Program-made: the position numbers and the translations under genes
The notes under the pieces: generated by a model
Told to the model about the DNA's origin: nothing
The model's input: the letters and a program-made list of their open reading frames with translations, nothing else
Database searches by the model: none
Shown: piece by piece, positions 30,512 to 41,484 of the stretch
Position numbering within the stretch: position 1 is the first letter of the stretch
Layout: each line of letters begins with the position of its first letter
NCBI GenBank assembly: GCA_029531795.1
Contig: JAPEIS010000018.1
Span: forward strand, 1 to 64,000
DNA: 64,000 bases
Reading direction: 5' to 3'
Origin: Sclerotinia nivalis
Lineage: Eukaryota > Ascomycota > Leotiomycetes > Helotiales > Sclerotiniaceae

Positions 30512-32122
30512 ATGAGTGGTGCTGCAAATCAATTTAAGGTCATTGCGACCACAGAGTATAAAGGCACCACAATTGAGGTCGTCGAGGGGGATCTGTTAAA
30601 GTATCCGGTAGATGTCATTGTTAATGCTGCGAATGCTAGTTTGGTGAAGGGAGGTGGTCTTGATGGGCTGATTCACAGACAGGCTGGACCTCAACTGGCA
30701 GCGGAAATGAAGACGCAATTCCCACATCCAGGGAAGGAGGGTGGTGCTTATGGAACGACTCATTCTTGGAATATAAGATCATGCCGATATATTATCCATG
30801 CTGTTGGTCCGGATTGGCGTCAACCAAGACAAAGAAACACAGGATTTCTTGCCGACGCTTATCGCAATAGTCTAAGCCTGGCGGTGAAAAGTAATCTCAG
30901 ATCTATTGCGTTTCCAGCTATTTCGGTCGGAATCTTTAAAATGCCAGGGGAAATGGCAGGGGTTACAGTAATGAACACTATTAGAACTTGGATCGATAGT
31001 CATCGAGGGGAAATGGATCGTATAAGTATATTGCTACTCAATTTTCGACAATCAGAGATAGCCGAGATGAAGTATCCCGACCTCCAACAATATATTCCAA
31101 ACGACGGTCCGGATAGGAGTAAGGAACCGGCGGCGGCTTTCAGATCACTACCCGACACTACTAAATCACCAGCTCCTCCTCCAGCTACGACAGTTAATAT
31201 GCCACCACCTCAATCGAAGCCCATCACAGGTATTCAGGGGTATTCTGATGAATTCGGGACTCCGGATCCCCCTTCTGGCTTATCCGTTTCACCAACACCT
31301 CCTCCGGGTACTACAAATAGTTCATCCATGCCGGCTACGACAGCTAGTGTTCCTAGTCCCGTTGCGGCAGTCAGCCGGTCTCCCCCTAGACCACCTAGCG
31401 GATCAGCTTTTTCACCCGGATCTTCAACCGGGTCTTCATCCGAGTCTCCTCCCGAATTTCCAACCGGGTCTCCAACCGGGCCTCCATCCAAGTCCCCATC
31501 CAAGTCCCCATCCAAGTCCCCATCCAAGTCTCCATCCAAGTCTCCCTCCAAGTCTCCGCCTGCACCCCCGCCGAGACCTGAAGGCGGACGTGGCGAAACC
31601 CCAAGCGATTCCGACGAAGATCCCCCCAACTACCTCATCAAATTCTACGAGCCACTTTCTCGCATGTGGATGGGACGCGATCGCTACTACGCCATGCTAG
31701 AAGCCGGACTTGACCCCGAAACCTTTTACGAAGGAATGATGATCCCGGACCCCGAGGAAGATCCCAACACTGGACCTCTCTCCGGCGAAGAAAAAGTCAT
31801 GTTCGATAGATATAACCAGGAAAGAATTGAACGAGGAGAACAAATCATGACACGTTTACACTTGCCAGCAGCACAAAAAGATCAGGACGCGAGGGATAAA
31901 GAAAATGCCATTCATGCGGACCGTAGTCAGCAGACACTGACGGAAATTGCAATAAGGACTGAGGCGAAGGTTGAGGTATGGAAAGAAGGAGTTGAGAAGG
32001 ATGGGATGGTGCAGTGTACCAGTCTGGAAATAGGTGGAGATCAATGTCGTATGCGTGGGTATGCCGCGCTCTGGCGCAGTCACTTATTTCCTGATCGGTG
32101 CTTCCGGCATCAAGATGGTTGA
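30512..32122 (+). CDS. Macrodomain (ADP-ribose-binding) protein with Ser-Pro-Lys repeats
   Basis: A single-exon gene of 536 residues. Residues about 10-195 form a macrodomain. VEGDLLKYPVDVIVNAANAS and then LVKGGGLDGLIH are the ADP-ribose-binding strand and loop, and HAVGPDW and FPAISVGIF complete the pocket. Family members bind or hydrolyse ADP-ribose, ADP-ribose-1''-phosphate or mono-ADP-ribosyl groups. Residues about 205-365 are Pro/Ser-rich and include tandem S-P-S-K units. The C-terminal 150 residues are charged and end in a segment with Cys and His (VQCTSLEIGGDQCRMRGYAA, then RCFRHQDG) that could bind a metal. It follows an RNA ligase gene in the same direction, which makes a role in RNA-end or ADP-ribose metabolism worth considering. 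Confidence 0.88.
   Translation: MSGAANQFKVIATTEYKGTTIEVVEGDLLKYPVDVIVNAANASLVKGGGLDGLIHRQAGPQLAAEMKTQFPHPGKEGGAYGTTHSWNIRSCRYIIHAVGPDWRQPRQRNTGFLADAYRNSLSLAVKSNLRSIAFPAISVGIFKMPGEMAGVTVMNTIRTWIDSHRGEMDRISILLLNFRQSEIAEMKYPDLQQYIPNDGPDRSKEPAAAFRSLPDTTKSPAPPPATTVNMPPPQSKPITGIQGYSDEFGTPDPPSGLSVSPTPPPGTTNSSSMPATTASVPSPVAAVSRSPPRPPSGSAFSPGSSTGSSSESPPEFPTGSPTGPPSKSPSKSPSKSPSKSPSKSPSKSPPAPPPRPEGGRGETPSDSDEDPPNYLIKFYEPLSRMWMGRDRYYAMLEAGLDPETFYEGMMIPDPEEDPNTGPLSGEEKVMFDRYNQERIERGEQIMTRLHLPAAQKDQDARDKENAIHADRSQQTLTEIAIRTEAKVEVWKEGVEKDGMVQCTSLEIGGDQCRMRGYAALWRSHLFPDRCFRHQDG
31482..31558 (+). repeat. 12-base coding minisatellite in the macrodomain gene
   Basis: About six tandem copies of a 12-base unit (TCCAAGTCCCCA and variants with TCTCCA or TCTCCC) encode repeating Ser-Pro-Ser-Lys. 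Less regular proline/serine repeats (PTGSPTGPP-like) precede it from about 31400. Copy number could vary between strains without breaking frame. Confidence 0.8.
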
Positions 32123-33098
32123 AAATCCCGTTGTGTGAAGTGAGAGATGTGGTTGAGAGGGACGTGTTATGGTATGAGGTTTGTAGTTAGAGGAGAGGGG
32201 TGATTCATCGCTAGGTTGAAGGACTATTTTGATAGATAATTAATTATTTGTCCCTCATTTTCGATCCGGTCTCGCATGGTTCAATTCATTTCATCCGTCA
32301 TCTCTGCTATAAACATTGAACTGTAACTTTAATACTGGGATAATCAGTATAGTAGAGAAATGCAAATAGTTGATATGTGATTGGAACTCCAGTCTATTGA
32401 CAATATACTTGGCCATCATATAATTTGAGTTAGGCAAACTCTAACATGATAGTAATATAGCAAAATGTTCAATTTTAGATATAGGTACTGATGAAAGCTC
32501 TTAATCATCTCGATATCATTCTTGATGTTGAATCATATCAAGGACTTTTGCGTTCAGAATAATCAGTCCAACAATCATATCCCACCTCACCTTTGATCTT
32601 ATGATATCTCAGCTCTCAATTGAAGGAGGATAGGGATGCGTGCGGAACGGGGGAGAAATCACCTACCCTTGGGAGAATTCGATAAGTCGTTTGGATATAG
32701 GAATGATTAAACTCGGGAATATAATGCAACAAACATGAAGATCTTTCATTGATTCGGAATGTTACTTGGCCTGAATGACGTTCAAATCAACCAATCATAT
32801 ATGTCTAGCTCTAGCGGCTAAATGGCACAAAGTAATACAAGATCTCCTGAACGTCACCATTTATTCGCTGCGAACTATAATATTATCATAGAATCCAGTT
32901 TATCTAGACTATAGATTTCTACATTCCCTTCACTGATATTAGTCTGTCTTATTCTTGCGAAGAAAGGGATGGTTATCTAGATATTGACGTCAAAGGAAGG
33001 ATTCCCCACCACGATACAACAAAGCAACTCCCATGAACTGACCCAAAAACAGCACAAAATTCCCATTTGACATTTCCACTCCACTCAATTTAATAAAA
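32123..33098. other. Spacer before the alpha/beta hydrolase gene
   Basis: These 976 bases are mostly AT-rich. Nothing recognisable is seen. The end contains the presumed hydrolase promoter. Confidence 0.45.
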
Positions 33099-34112
33099 AT
33101 GTTATTCCCACGTATCCTCCTAATCCTCCTCGTCAAAACCATTCGATTCCTCGCCAATACCCTCGCGCCCCTCATCCTCCGCTACATCTACCGCAGTCCC
33201 CCCTACCCCGCCACCCGTATCCTGCACATACGCAGCACACTTCTCCCCTCCACTCCCAGCACCCTCACACTACACATCTACCAACCACGAAATTTCCTCC
33301 TTAAAAGTTCTAAACCGCTACCCTGCATCCTCAATTTCCACGGCGGGGGATTCGTAATCGGGAATCCGACGGATGATTCACTTTGGTGTCATACTATCTC
33401 CACCTTACAAAACTGCATCGTCATATCCGCATCCTATCGATTAGCCCCCGAATTTCCCTTTCCGACTGGTCCCTATGATGCCTGTGATGTAATTTTATAC
33501 CTATTTTCCCACGCGGAGGAATTAGGTATCGATATGGAAAATATCGTATTAAGTGGATTTAGCGCGGGAGGAAGTTTATGTTTTGGGGTTCCGCTACTAT
33601 TGCAAGAGTTGAAGGAGAGAGGGGTGGTGACAAATACGCAGTGGAATGTTAAGGGGATAATGGCATGGTACCCGAGTCTCGATAGTACGATCACTCGCGC
33701 GGAAAAAAGAATGCGCATGAAATATCCACATCTTTCATTACCATCTTGGCTCACGGCCATTTTTGACGCGTCGTATAAACCGGAATATTTAAATATTGAT
33801 CGCAGACATAAATTACTTTCAGCGGGGATTCAAAGTAGAGAGGTGTTGGAAAAGGCGCTGCCGAGGAAAATTAGAATTGTTACTTGTGAACATGATATGT
33901 TGTGTAGAGAAGCGGAGGATTTTGTAAAGAGGTTGGAGGGTTGGGGGTGGAGGGTGGATTTGGAGTGTGTGATCGGGGTTAGACATGGGTGGGATAAATT
34001 TCCATGGGCGAAACCGGATCCGAGGTTGTTTTATGGGAGGGCGGGTGAGTGGTTGAGGAGGGAGGTTTGGGGTGAGGAGGAAGATGGAGAGGGGGAAGAG
34101 GAGGGATTTTGA
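33099..34112 (+). CDS. Alpha/beta hydrolase (hormone-sensitive-lipase-like esterase)
   Basis: A single-exon gene of 337 residues. The N-terminal 30 residues are hydrophobic (LLILLVKTIRFLANTLAPLI) and probably anchor the protein in a membrane. The catalytic fold has the oxyanion motif HGGG at 81-84, SYRLAPEFPFP, and the nucleophile elbow GFSAGG with Ser155. Asp266 lies in TCEHDML and His296 in VRHGWDKF. This order is that of the alpha/beta hydrolase-3 (HSL) family, which cleaves esters. The C-terminus is a short acidic tail. Substrate cannot be told from sequence. No secondary-metabolism neighbour is intact nearby. Confidence 0.88.
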   Translation: MLFPRILLILLVKTIRFLANTLAPLILRYIYRSPPYPATRILHIRSTLLPSTPSTLTLHIYQPRNFLLKSSKPLPCILNFHGGGFVIGNPTDDSLWCHTISTLQNCIVISASYRLAPEFPFPTGPYDACDVILYLFSHAEELGIDMENIVLSGFSAGGSLCFGVPLLLQELKERGVVTNTQWNVKGIMAWYPSLDSTITRAEKRMRMKYPHLSLPSWLTAIFDASYKPEYLNIDRRHKLLSAGIQSREVLEKALPRKIRIVTCEHDMLCREAEDFVKRLEGWGWRVDLECVIGVRHGWDKFPWAKPDPRLFYGRAGEWLRREVWGEEEDGEGEEEGF

Positions 34113-36437
34113 AGGATTGGTGTGGGGAGAAGGTGCATGAGATGATGTTTCTGGCAATCGTACCGGAGTAGATTCAAATATACTATATATGGCATAGGAC
34201 AAACATGACATTCGAAAACTTCTCGCCTGATGTTAATCTATCTAGCCCAAGATGTTGAAGAATTTACTCCATGATCTTGCTTATGAATAAGACAAGACAA
34301 TATTAAATGAGGTCAAGAAGAGTATATATTTGAAAATAGACTTCATATATTTTTTCTAATCCTCCTTTTTATATTATTTATAACTCCTACCTCTAAGTCC
34401 TCACGCTTCCACTTTTCTCACTTCTCACATTTCGATTCTTGACTTACAATGTATCTGTATTGAGTAGCTAGTTGATATCGCTGATGCCTTACACACATAC
34501 TTGCCCAAATTTGAATTTTGCAACACATTAGTCATGGTAGCGAGGCATGGTAACGAGTGGGAGAGGAGAATGTCTTTGAAAAAAGATTCGAGATCGAGAC
34601 TCAAGATATGAGATATGAGATATAGGACATAAAGTTGCTATTCGAATTTCTCAGCAAATTAATGACGATGCTGACGAGGACTTACATCAACCCTTCGAGT
34701 TATTATTTGTAAGATCTTTTGGTATGAAATATGGGATATGAAATATGGGATATGAAATATGAGATGTGAGACTTGAGATTCTAGATATAGCGACCCAAAT
34801 TCGAATTCTACCCGTACATTTGCATTAATATCCAGGTAATCTCCAGATCTTCTCCAAAATCCACATCGAGCTTAACACCCCGACACGAAAATCTAACATT
34901 CAGAATCCACAACCCAAAATCAACTCAGATAGGAAATTCATACCTAGTAATCTCTCTCACAAATGATACAAATCCCAGCTCCACCCACCATAAATCCCGG
35001 ATTCTCGGTCAAAAACTACAATCTAGTCTCCGTGAAACCCTGCGTCTCATTTCCTCAATCGGTAGATATAATATATCCAACAACATACTTCCTACATAAT
35101 CTCTGATCCATCTCTTCTATTTTCGTATTGGTATACCGATCAAGAAATCCAGAATGTAGAATCCCAGGTCCACATCCATATCACTATCTCGTCCCCTCTT
35201 TCCCATAGCGAGCTAATTTATCAACCTTCGATATTCTTTCCCCTTTCCTAATATATTCCCTAGTATATACTAACATTGATGTTGATACACATAACTCCAC
35301 ATAAATTCCATTTTTATAACCGCACCAAAAAAGCACTTCCTCACTTCCTCACTTCCTCATTAACCTACAAGTCCAAGCCCAAGTCCAAATCCAAGTCCAA
35401 AATCAAGAAGTAAAATCAAATCAAATCATCTCTTTCCCAGAAAATGAAACCCCAAGATCCTGTATAAATTGTAATTATAATATATAAAACCCAGAACTCA
35501 AGACTCATTCACGACCCACTCACAACTCACCACTCACCACTCACCACTCACCACTTACAGTATAAATACACCTCTCACCTCATCAATAATAATTCCATAA
35601 CCTTAATATAAAAAAAAGATCCCGATTCCATAAACACAAGACCTCACACACTCATATTTATCCCAAACTAGCTTTTAAATCGAAATATCTGAGTACCGAC
35701 TTGAAGTCGACTTGAAATTATATTTTTAGCTTTCATTCTTATATTATATATATCTATTCTCGAAGAATGGTAGATATGAAGTATGGTATAGAAATAGAAA
35801 TAGAAATAGAAATAGAAATAGAAATAGAAATAGAAATAGAAATAGAAATAGAAATAGAAATAGAAATAGAAATAGAAATAGAAATAGAAATAGAAATAGA
35901 AATAGAAATAGAAATAGAAATTTTAAATTCACTTCATTATCTATATCCTATATCCTGCTTTCTACATCCTACTTCTAATACCTAGGTATCTCCATCCAGG
36001 GATGAAGACCCAATACCAAGGAAATACCAATACCAATAAGATCTCAAAAACCTCGAAAACCTTAATTCTTTGATTCGATATTATATAGTCAAGGTACTAA
36101 AATAAGATACTAGATATTAGATATTAGATATTCCGTCTATGTTGATACTTATCAATATGTTTGTTTTCTGGAGATATAATCTTGAAAGATAAGAAAGAAG
36201 AAAATGGAAAATCATTGTTGACACAGCTGCAATTTCATCGTTCATCTCATACTAAGATGATATGATATACAGTAATGCACTTGACTAAATGTAGTTGAGT
36301 TAAACATGATATTCATGTGTTTAGCAAGCAGTATCACACTTATCTATACAAAGTGGGTAGGGAGGTAGCTTTGCTTTAACTTCCTTGCCTGTCTTCTCTA
36401 CACCTGTCTTTCCACCGACTTCCATAATACCCCCACC
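34113..36437. other. 2.3-kb convergent spacer full of short tandem repeats
   Basis: The spacer contains no gene I can support. It holds AT-rich runs of a 14-base unit (TATGAAATATGGGA) at about 34723-34764, CACTTCCT-type repeats at about 35335-35360, CAAGTC-type repeats at about 35370-35405, ACTCACC repeats at about 35518-35560, and the large GAAATA array at 35791-35920. It separates the stops of the hydrolase and SWC4. Confidence 0.6.
35791..35920 (+). repeat. Hexanucleotide microsatellite (GAAATA), about 22 units
   Basis: 130 bases of uninterrupted GAAATA repeats. The open frames across it (Glu-Ile or Leu-Phe repeats) are products of the repeat, not genes. Confidence 0.97.
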
Positions 36438-38297
36438 CTATTTCTTCTGCCTCTTCGAACTCTTATCAGTGCCTGTACTCAATACACTTGCACTTCTTTT
36501 ATGCGCAGCCGTAGCATCCGCACCAGCATCCACATTGACATTATCATCACCATTACCCTCCCCGTCACCATCGCCACCTTCTTTCTCCTTCTCCGTCCCA
36601 TTCTCACTCTTCCCATCTCCCTTCTCCGTAGTCGGCACTATCGCTGCATCTCTTGCTTCTTCGTTTCCTCCTTCATTATCCTTTCCCTCATTTCCATTTT
36701 CATTTCCACCTTCCCTTTGCCTCTCATCTACCGCACCATCCATGCCCCCAATTGTAGATGAGCCACCCCCATCAGCCTTTCTCCTCTTCTTCTCCTCCAA
36801 TTGTTCTTTCAAAACCGCAATCTCTCCCGTCAACTTATCAACCACCTTCCTACTATCCAAGAAAATTCCAATACTCCTGAATAACTCATCATACCCATGC
36901 GCTACATCCACTGTAGCCATGGTAGCTTTTTCACCAATACCCAATTCGGCCAACGTATTTTTCATGCGTGTTTGTTGAATAGTACTCTTAGTGGTAAGTG
37001 GTCTAACCAATTTTTCACCACGGAAATATGGTCCTCCTTGTAAACGATCATGATGTGAAACACCATAAACTTTCTCTTCTTCTTCTGTGAGTCTTCGGCG
37101 TTCCGAGGGATTTTGGGCGGAGATTGATATACTTCCTTTTTTATTACCCACGGCTGATGAGTTACCAGCGTTACCTGAAGGTCCGGAGATTGATTCTCGA
37201 ACATTAGAATCACGTCGACCATCATACGCACTTGGTGTATTGGCACCAACAGGAGTTGAACCACCTGGTGTTTGACCTTCCTGAATGGGTTTTCTTTTCT
37301 TGCTTTTGTCGGCTGCGACGAGTTGTTGAAAAAGTTGATGTAGACCTTGACTAGTGGTGTAAGGGCTGATATTGGAACTACTTGCAGGTGCATCTAATCT
37401 GGCATAAAGTTCTCTTCGTTCCTCCATAAATTTCTCAGATCGAGCCAAGATTCGCTTGAGTTCCACCATAAGACTCTCTTCTTCTCGAGCTTCTTCTCTC
37501 GTACGCGTAAAGACTCCTTCGAGAAAATCTTTCCTATGTCTCTCTTGTCGAGGTTGGTAATTTAACATCTTTTGATGTAAATCGAATTCCGCAGTATTCA
37601 TTTGATCTAAAGGTTTCCTCAGCGCCATCATAGCCGCACCTATTGTATAATATCTTGATTTTAAATCTTCCATCGTCCTAACTTCTCGTCTTCTTATCAT
37701 CGCATGTCCTGGAGCGTCTTCCGGAATGTCAGGAGGCACATATTCGTATCGATCCCATATAACTGGCCATCTTAAATCATATTCCTGAACCAAACCCACC
37801 AAATAATCTGTTTCGTGTCTCGACCATCCCTCACTTTCTAAAACTTCCTTGTATTCCTCATCAGTATAAGTCGGTACCTGAACCTTTACGTCATACTTTG
37901 CAAACGTCGAATCCTCAATTGTCTCCTCTTCTTTCCTCTCCTCTCCATTCTCCCCCATTTCCGTATCTCCCTCTCCATCCGTCTTTCTCTCCCTGTTCTT
38001 GTCCTTTCCATCAACTTTCTTCCAGTGTTTCAGTATTAACCCATCCCCGCCTCTCGCGCTATTCTTAAAAGGCCTGGCCTCCCACTTCGCAGCTGGTTTT
38101 CGACTTCCAAATCTCTTCTTCTTAAAGAGCGCTTCTTCTGGTACAATCGCAATTGGATTATCCCCCCCCAAATTTTGCACTTCCCTGGCTAACCCTCCCA
38201 ATTTTGGTTTTTGTACAGTCGTCTTTGCTTTTTTAGGTCGAGGTGCCGAGGAGCTGGAGGGGAGATCCAGCATATCACGAACATCGTGGGATGTCAT
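36438..38297 (-). CDS. SWC4: SWR1/NuA4 complex subunit Swc4 (DMAP1 homologue)
   Basis: Swc4 is shared by the SWR1 remodeller, which puts H2A.Z into chromatin, and the NuA4 histone acetyltransferase. The intron-less gene encodes 619 residues. It starts MTSHDVRDMLDL, the typical family start, followed by PKLGGLAREVQNLGGDNPI and KKKRFGSRKPAAKWEARPF. The SANT-like DMAP1 domain at about 140-185 has YTDEEYKEVLESEGWSRHET, followed by DYLVGLVQEYDLRWPVIWDR. Downstream are a coiled-coil region, and KNTLAELGIGEKATMATVDV near residue 460. The last 130 residues are acidic, Gly/Asn-rich low complexity ending in a basic KRQKK. It is divergent from the p24 gene, with 367 bases between starts. Confidence 0.95.
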   Translation of the reverse strand: MTSHDVRDMLDLPSSSSAPRPKKAKTTVQKPKLGGLAREVQNLGGDNPIAIVPEEALFKKKRFGSRKPAAKWEARPFKNSARGGDGLILKHWKKVDGKDKNRERKTDGEGDTEMGENGEERKEEETIEDSTFAKYDVKVQVPTYTDEEYKEVLESEGWSRHETDYLVGLVQEYDLRWPVIWDRYEYVPPDIPEDAPGHAMIRRREVRTMEDLKSRYYTIGAAMMALRKPLDQMNTAEFDLHQKMLNYQPRQERHRKDFLEGVFTRTREEAREEESLMVELKRILARSEKFMEERRELYARLDAPASSSNISPYTTSQGLHQLFQQLVAADKSKKRKPIQEGQTPGGSTPVGANTPSAYDGRRDSNVRESISGPSGNAGNSSAVGNKKGSISISAQNPSERRRLTEEEEKVYGVSHHDRLQGGPYFRGEKLVRPLTTKSTIQQTRMKNTLAELGIGEKATMATVDVAHGYDELFRSIGIFLDSRKVVDKLTGEIAVLKEQLEEKKRRKADGGGSSTIGGMDGAVDERQREGGNENGNEGKDNEGGNEEARDAAIVPTTEKGDGKSENGTEKEKEGGDGDGEGNGDDNVNVDAGADATAAHKRSASVLSTGTDKSSKRQKK

Positions 38298-38664
38298 TTT
38301 GAATTATTACGTAGTTTTGAGTGGAAATTCTATCTTTTCATTTCTTTGCTATCGTAAAATAAAATCTGAAATTTAAGACGAAAGTAGAGCGTCCGTTGAT
38401 GAATAAAAAGAAAAGAAGATGAATTGATTGATTGTAGAGAAAGAATGTTCAATGTTGCTACAAAATATTAGGATCGCGAAATATCTAAAAACTCAAGATC
38501 GAACCGCTATCAACCGCTAACTTATCAGCACGTGCATTGACATCCCTGCCCCAGAAGTCGCGAACGTGTTCTATCAATTCATCTAAATCCAAGCCTTTGT
38601 CAAGCTTCAAGCTCAACTATCATTGCAAGCTCACTACATACGCATAAAATACCCCTAATCGAAA
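38298..38664. promoter_or_regulatory. Shared upstream region of SWC4 and the p24 gene
   Basis: 367 bases lie between divergent start codons. They contain a CACGTG palindrome at 38529-38534, an E-box of the kind bound by fungal bHLH factors, 131 bases before the p24 start. Whether it is used is unknown. Confidence 0.45.
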
Positions 38665-39562
38665 ATGCGCACATCCCTTCCCCTCCTTGGGGCCGCTCTC
38701 TCTGTCCTCCTCACCCCAATCCAATCCCTCTACTTCTACATCGACGGCACAGCACCCAAATGTTTCTTCGAGGAATTACCCAAAGATACACTGGTCGTAG
38801 GCCATTATACTGCCGAAGAATATGACGAAGGAAGAAGGGAATGGAGTAAACATGATGGGTTAAACATATTCATTTCCGTGGATGTATGTTTACAATCTTC
38901 TCCCTTTCTTCAAATCCCCAATTTTAACCTTGAAGCTCAATCCCGTAACATTGACTAACAAGACACAATAGGAAATCTTCGACAATGACCATCGAGTAGT
39001 ATTTCAAACTGGTTCTGCATCTGGGCGCTTCACTTTCACAGCCGCCGATGCTGGCGATCACAAAATCTGCTTTACTCCCTCTTCGACTTCCGGCTCTAGC
39101 AATTGGCTTAACGCACTTCATCCACAAGGTGGCATTAAACTCACTTTGGATATGGCAATTGGAGAGACGAGTCAGATTGAAAGTGACGATAAGGGAAAGA
39201 TTAATGATATTGTACAGAAGGTCAAGGATTTGAATGGTAGATTGCAGGATATTAGAAGGGAACAGGTTTTCCAAAGGGTAGGTGGTTTTTGTCTCTATTT
39301 CCTACTTTCGTGATGCCCCCGTTCTCAGATATCTCGAAGACCTCTCCTATTCCCCGTCATCACAACTATATAACCCATAGAAGTTCAACTAACACCCTCT
39401 CCCCATCCATAGGAACGTGAAGCCGAATTTCGCGACCAATCTGAATCAACCAATACCCGCGTCGTCCGCTGGACGCTCATCCAACTTGTCGTTTTGGGAA
39501 TTACTTGTGCATGGCAACTCTCACATCTCCGCTCATTTTTCATTAAGCAGAAATTGACTTAA
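38665..39562 (+). CDS. p24 family cargo receptor of the early secretory pathway
   Basis: p24 proteins cycle between ER and Golgi in COPI/COPII vesicles and help select GPI-anchored cargo. The exons are 38665-38883, 38972-39277 and 39413-39562, with introns of 88 and 135 bases. The protein has 224 residues. It has a signal peptide (cleavage expected near [11 protein letters not shown]), a GOLD domain ([19 protein letters not shown], then [17 protein letters not shown]), a coiled coil with [16 protein letters not shown], and one membrane span ([15 protein letters not shown]). The short tail has a double Phe (COPII) and ends KQKLT, a KxKxx-type COPI retrieval signal. The subfamily looks like Erp1/5/6, but the exact orthologue is not decided. 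Confidence 0.94.
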
Positions 39563-41484
39563 TTTACCCACGCTTCTACTATGTACGCTACGAATTGGAG
39601 AATGGAATGGGGAGCGTTTGATTAATTTACTTGATCCCGTCTACTTATGTTAAAGCGAAAAGAGCAAGAAGGATGGGAAAGAGAAAAGAGTATGGGATGA
39701 GGCGAAAGATACAACACAAAAACAACACAAAAGAATTACATGACATTTTCTTCTTCCTCTTCTACCTCTCCTATTTCTCCTCCCTCCTCCACCAATTACT
39801 TAACGAATAGCCACTGAGATCCTTATAATTATATACATATGCTATACTAATTATACAACAACAATTATCTGACCTCTGCACATACATACATACCTACATA
39901 TGTACACAACCAAAAAACCAAAGATACCCCCATCCTGAGCATCCATCCATACAATAGAAAATGAGAAACAAAAACTATCTACCTACCTACCCATCCATCA
40001 ATCTACCTACCCATCTACCTACCCATCTACCCATCTACCCACCTACCTACCCATCCACCTACCCACCTACCCACCCATCCATCCATCCACCCATCCATCC
40101 AACAAAAAAAGATATTTTTCCAGAAAAGATACATAACATAGATGAAAGAGATTATCGTTCTATATATATAAAGTACTTGAGTACATGGATAATAAATACT
40201 TAGCAAGCTAGCGAGAGAGACTACTAGGTCGTATTAGAGGAGGGAAAGAAGTAAGTAAGTAAGTAATCTTATATGATCGTTGATTGATCGTTGATTGGTT
40301 GAGCGGGATAGTGAAGGGATGATAAGGGGAGGGAAGAAATAAAGAAGATATAATGAATGCAATGCAATAATTGAATCAAATCTAACCTTCCCGTTCATCT
40401 CGTTCTCTACACACATGTACAAACCATCACATAGAATGACATTCACCTGTAATAGCATTTACACATCTATTTTCCATTGTCAACTTCCATTACACTGTCT
40501 GCCTCCCTTGCCTGTCTGATTTAATTGATTTAATTGATTGATATGCCTGATGCTGATATTGAGAAGAACCCTTTTTGCTTTGCACTTTCGAAAAAAAGAC
40601 GGACCCCTTTTCTTTCCACATTTACTTTTTGAATCATTCGTGAAAAGAGAAGAAGAATATCGCAGCCCATCCATTCCATCAGAACGTACCGAAAAACAAC
40701 CTCTCCTTTCTCTCAATCAATCCATCCCCATATGCATCTAATGTATCACAACCCACAACCCACAAACAGAAACGAGCACATCACACTCCAATTCGCCATT
40801 GCTGAAGTGCCACTGGAAAAAAAAAAAAGACACAACACGCCACTCGCTCCAAGGAAGTATGATGAAAAACAACGGGGTAAAAAGCTATACATCGTAAAAA
40901 GTGTCCCCTGCTTCCCAAACCAAACTTCTTTTCCTTGGGATATTGTATTAAAACCAACGTTTCTTTGTACGTAGGAGAGCCATAATTTAATTCGATGAGA
41001 AAAGGTGGAAAATGTGATGCCAAGGACGATATTTTGGATGAGAGAGATAGAGTGTGAGAGGGAAAATGTAAGAAAAACAATTATTAGTCTTGAAGGTGCT
41101 TCGCTGAAGAAGGCCCAAATGCCAAATGCCAAATTCCAAATGCCAACCGAAGGTATTCTGTTTATGATGTAGTTTCGTGTTTCGAACCAAGCTTCAACGT
41201 CGTCGAAAAGTTTATGTATGTAGCCACAAGAGTAAAGACTAGGCTTTTTACGAACCGAAAGAAACGACTTGGCAGTCAAACTGATGCAACTCCGGTACAT
41301 GATCTTATCTGAAACGATTTGTAAATTGAACGTGTTCATTATAACCGACGTTCGATATGAAGACGGTATGGAAAGTGAATGAGTCGAGGCGTAAAAAATC
41401 TCTGAAATGAAAAACAATTATGAACAAGTGTTCAACCTAATCAGATATTAGAACATTTAGCCTGTGAAATAACAATGGTTCAAA
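39563..41484. other. 1.9-kb convergent spacer with CTAC/CATC repeats
   Basis: The spacer separates the p24 and casein kinase stops and contains no supported gene. A degenerate repeat of CTACCTACC and CATC units covers about 39977-40103, and GTAA repeats occur at about 40251-40266. Both flanking genes probably place their 3' UTRs here. Confidence 0.55.

Noticed and set aside
31234..31629. Antisense frame with Asp/Gly-rich repeats
   Set aside because: It is the complement of the Ser-Pro-Lys repeat region of the macrodomain gene, which is clearly coding on the plus strand.
35744..35985. Open frames of repeating Leu-Phe or Glu-Ile
   Set aside because: They are translations of the GAAATA microsatellite on either strand and have no non-repeat coding content.
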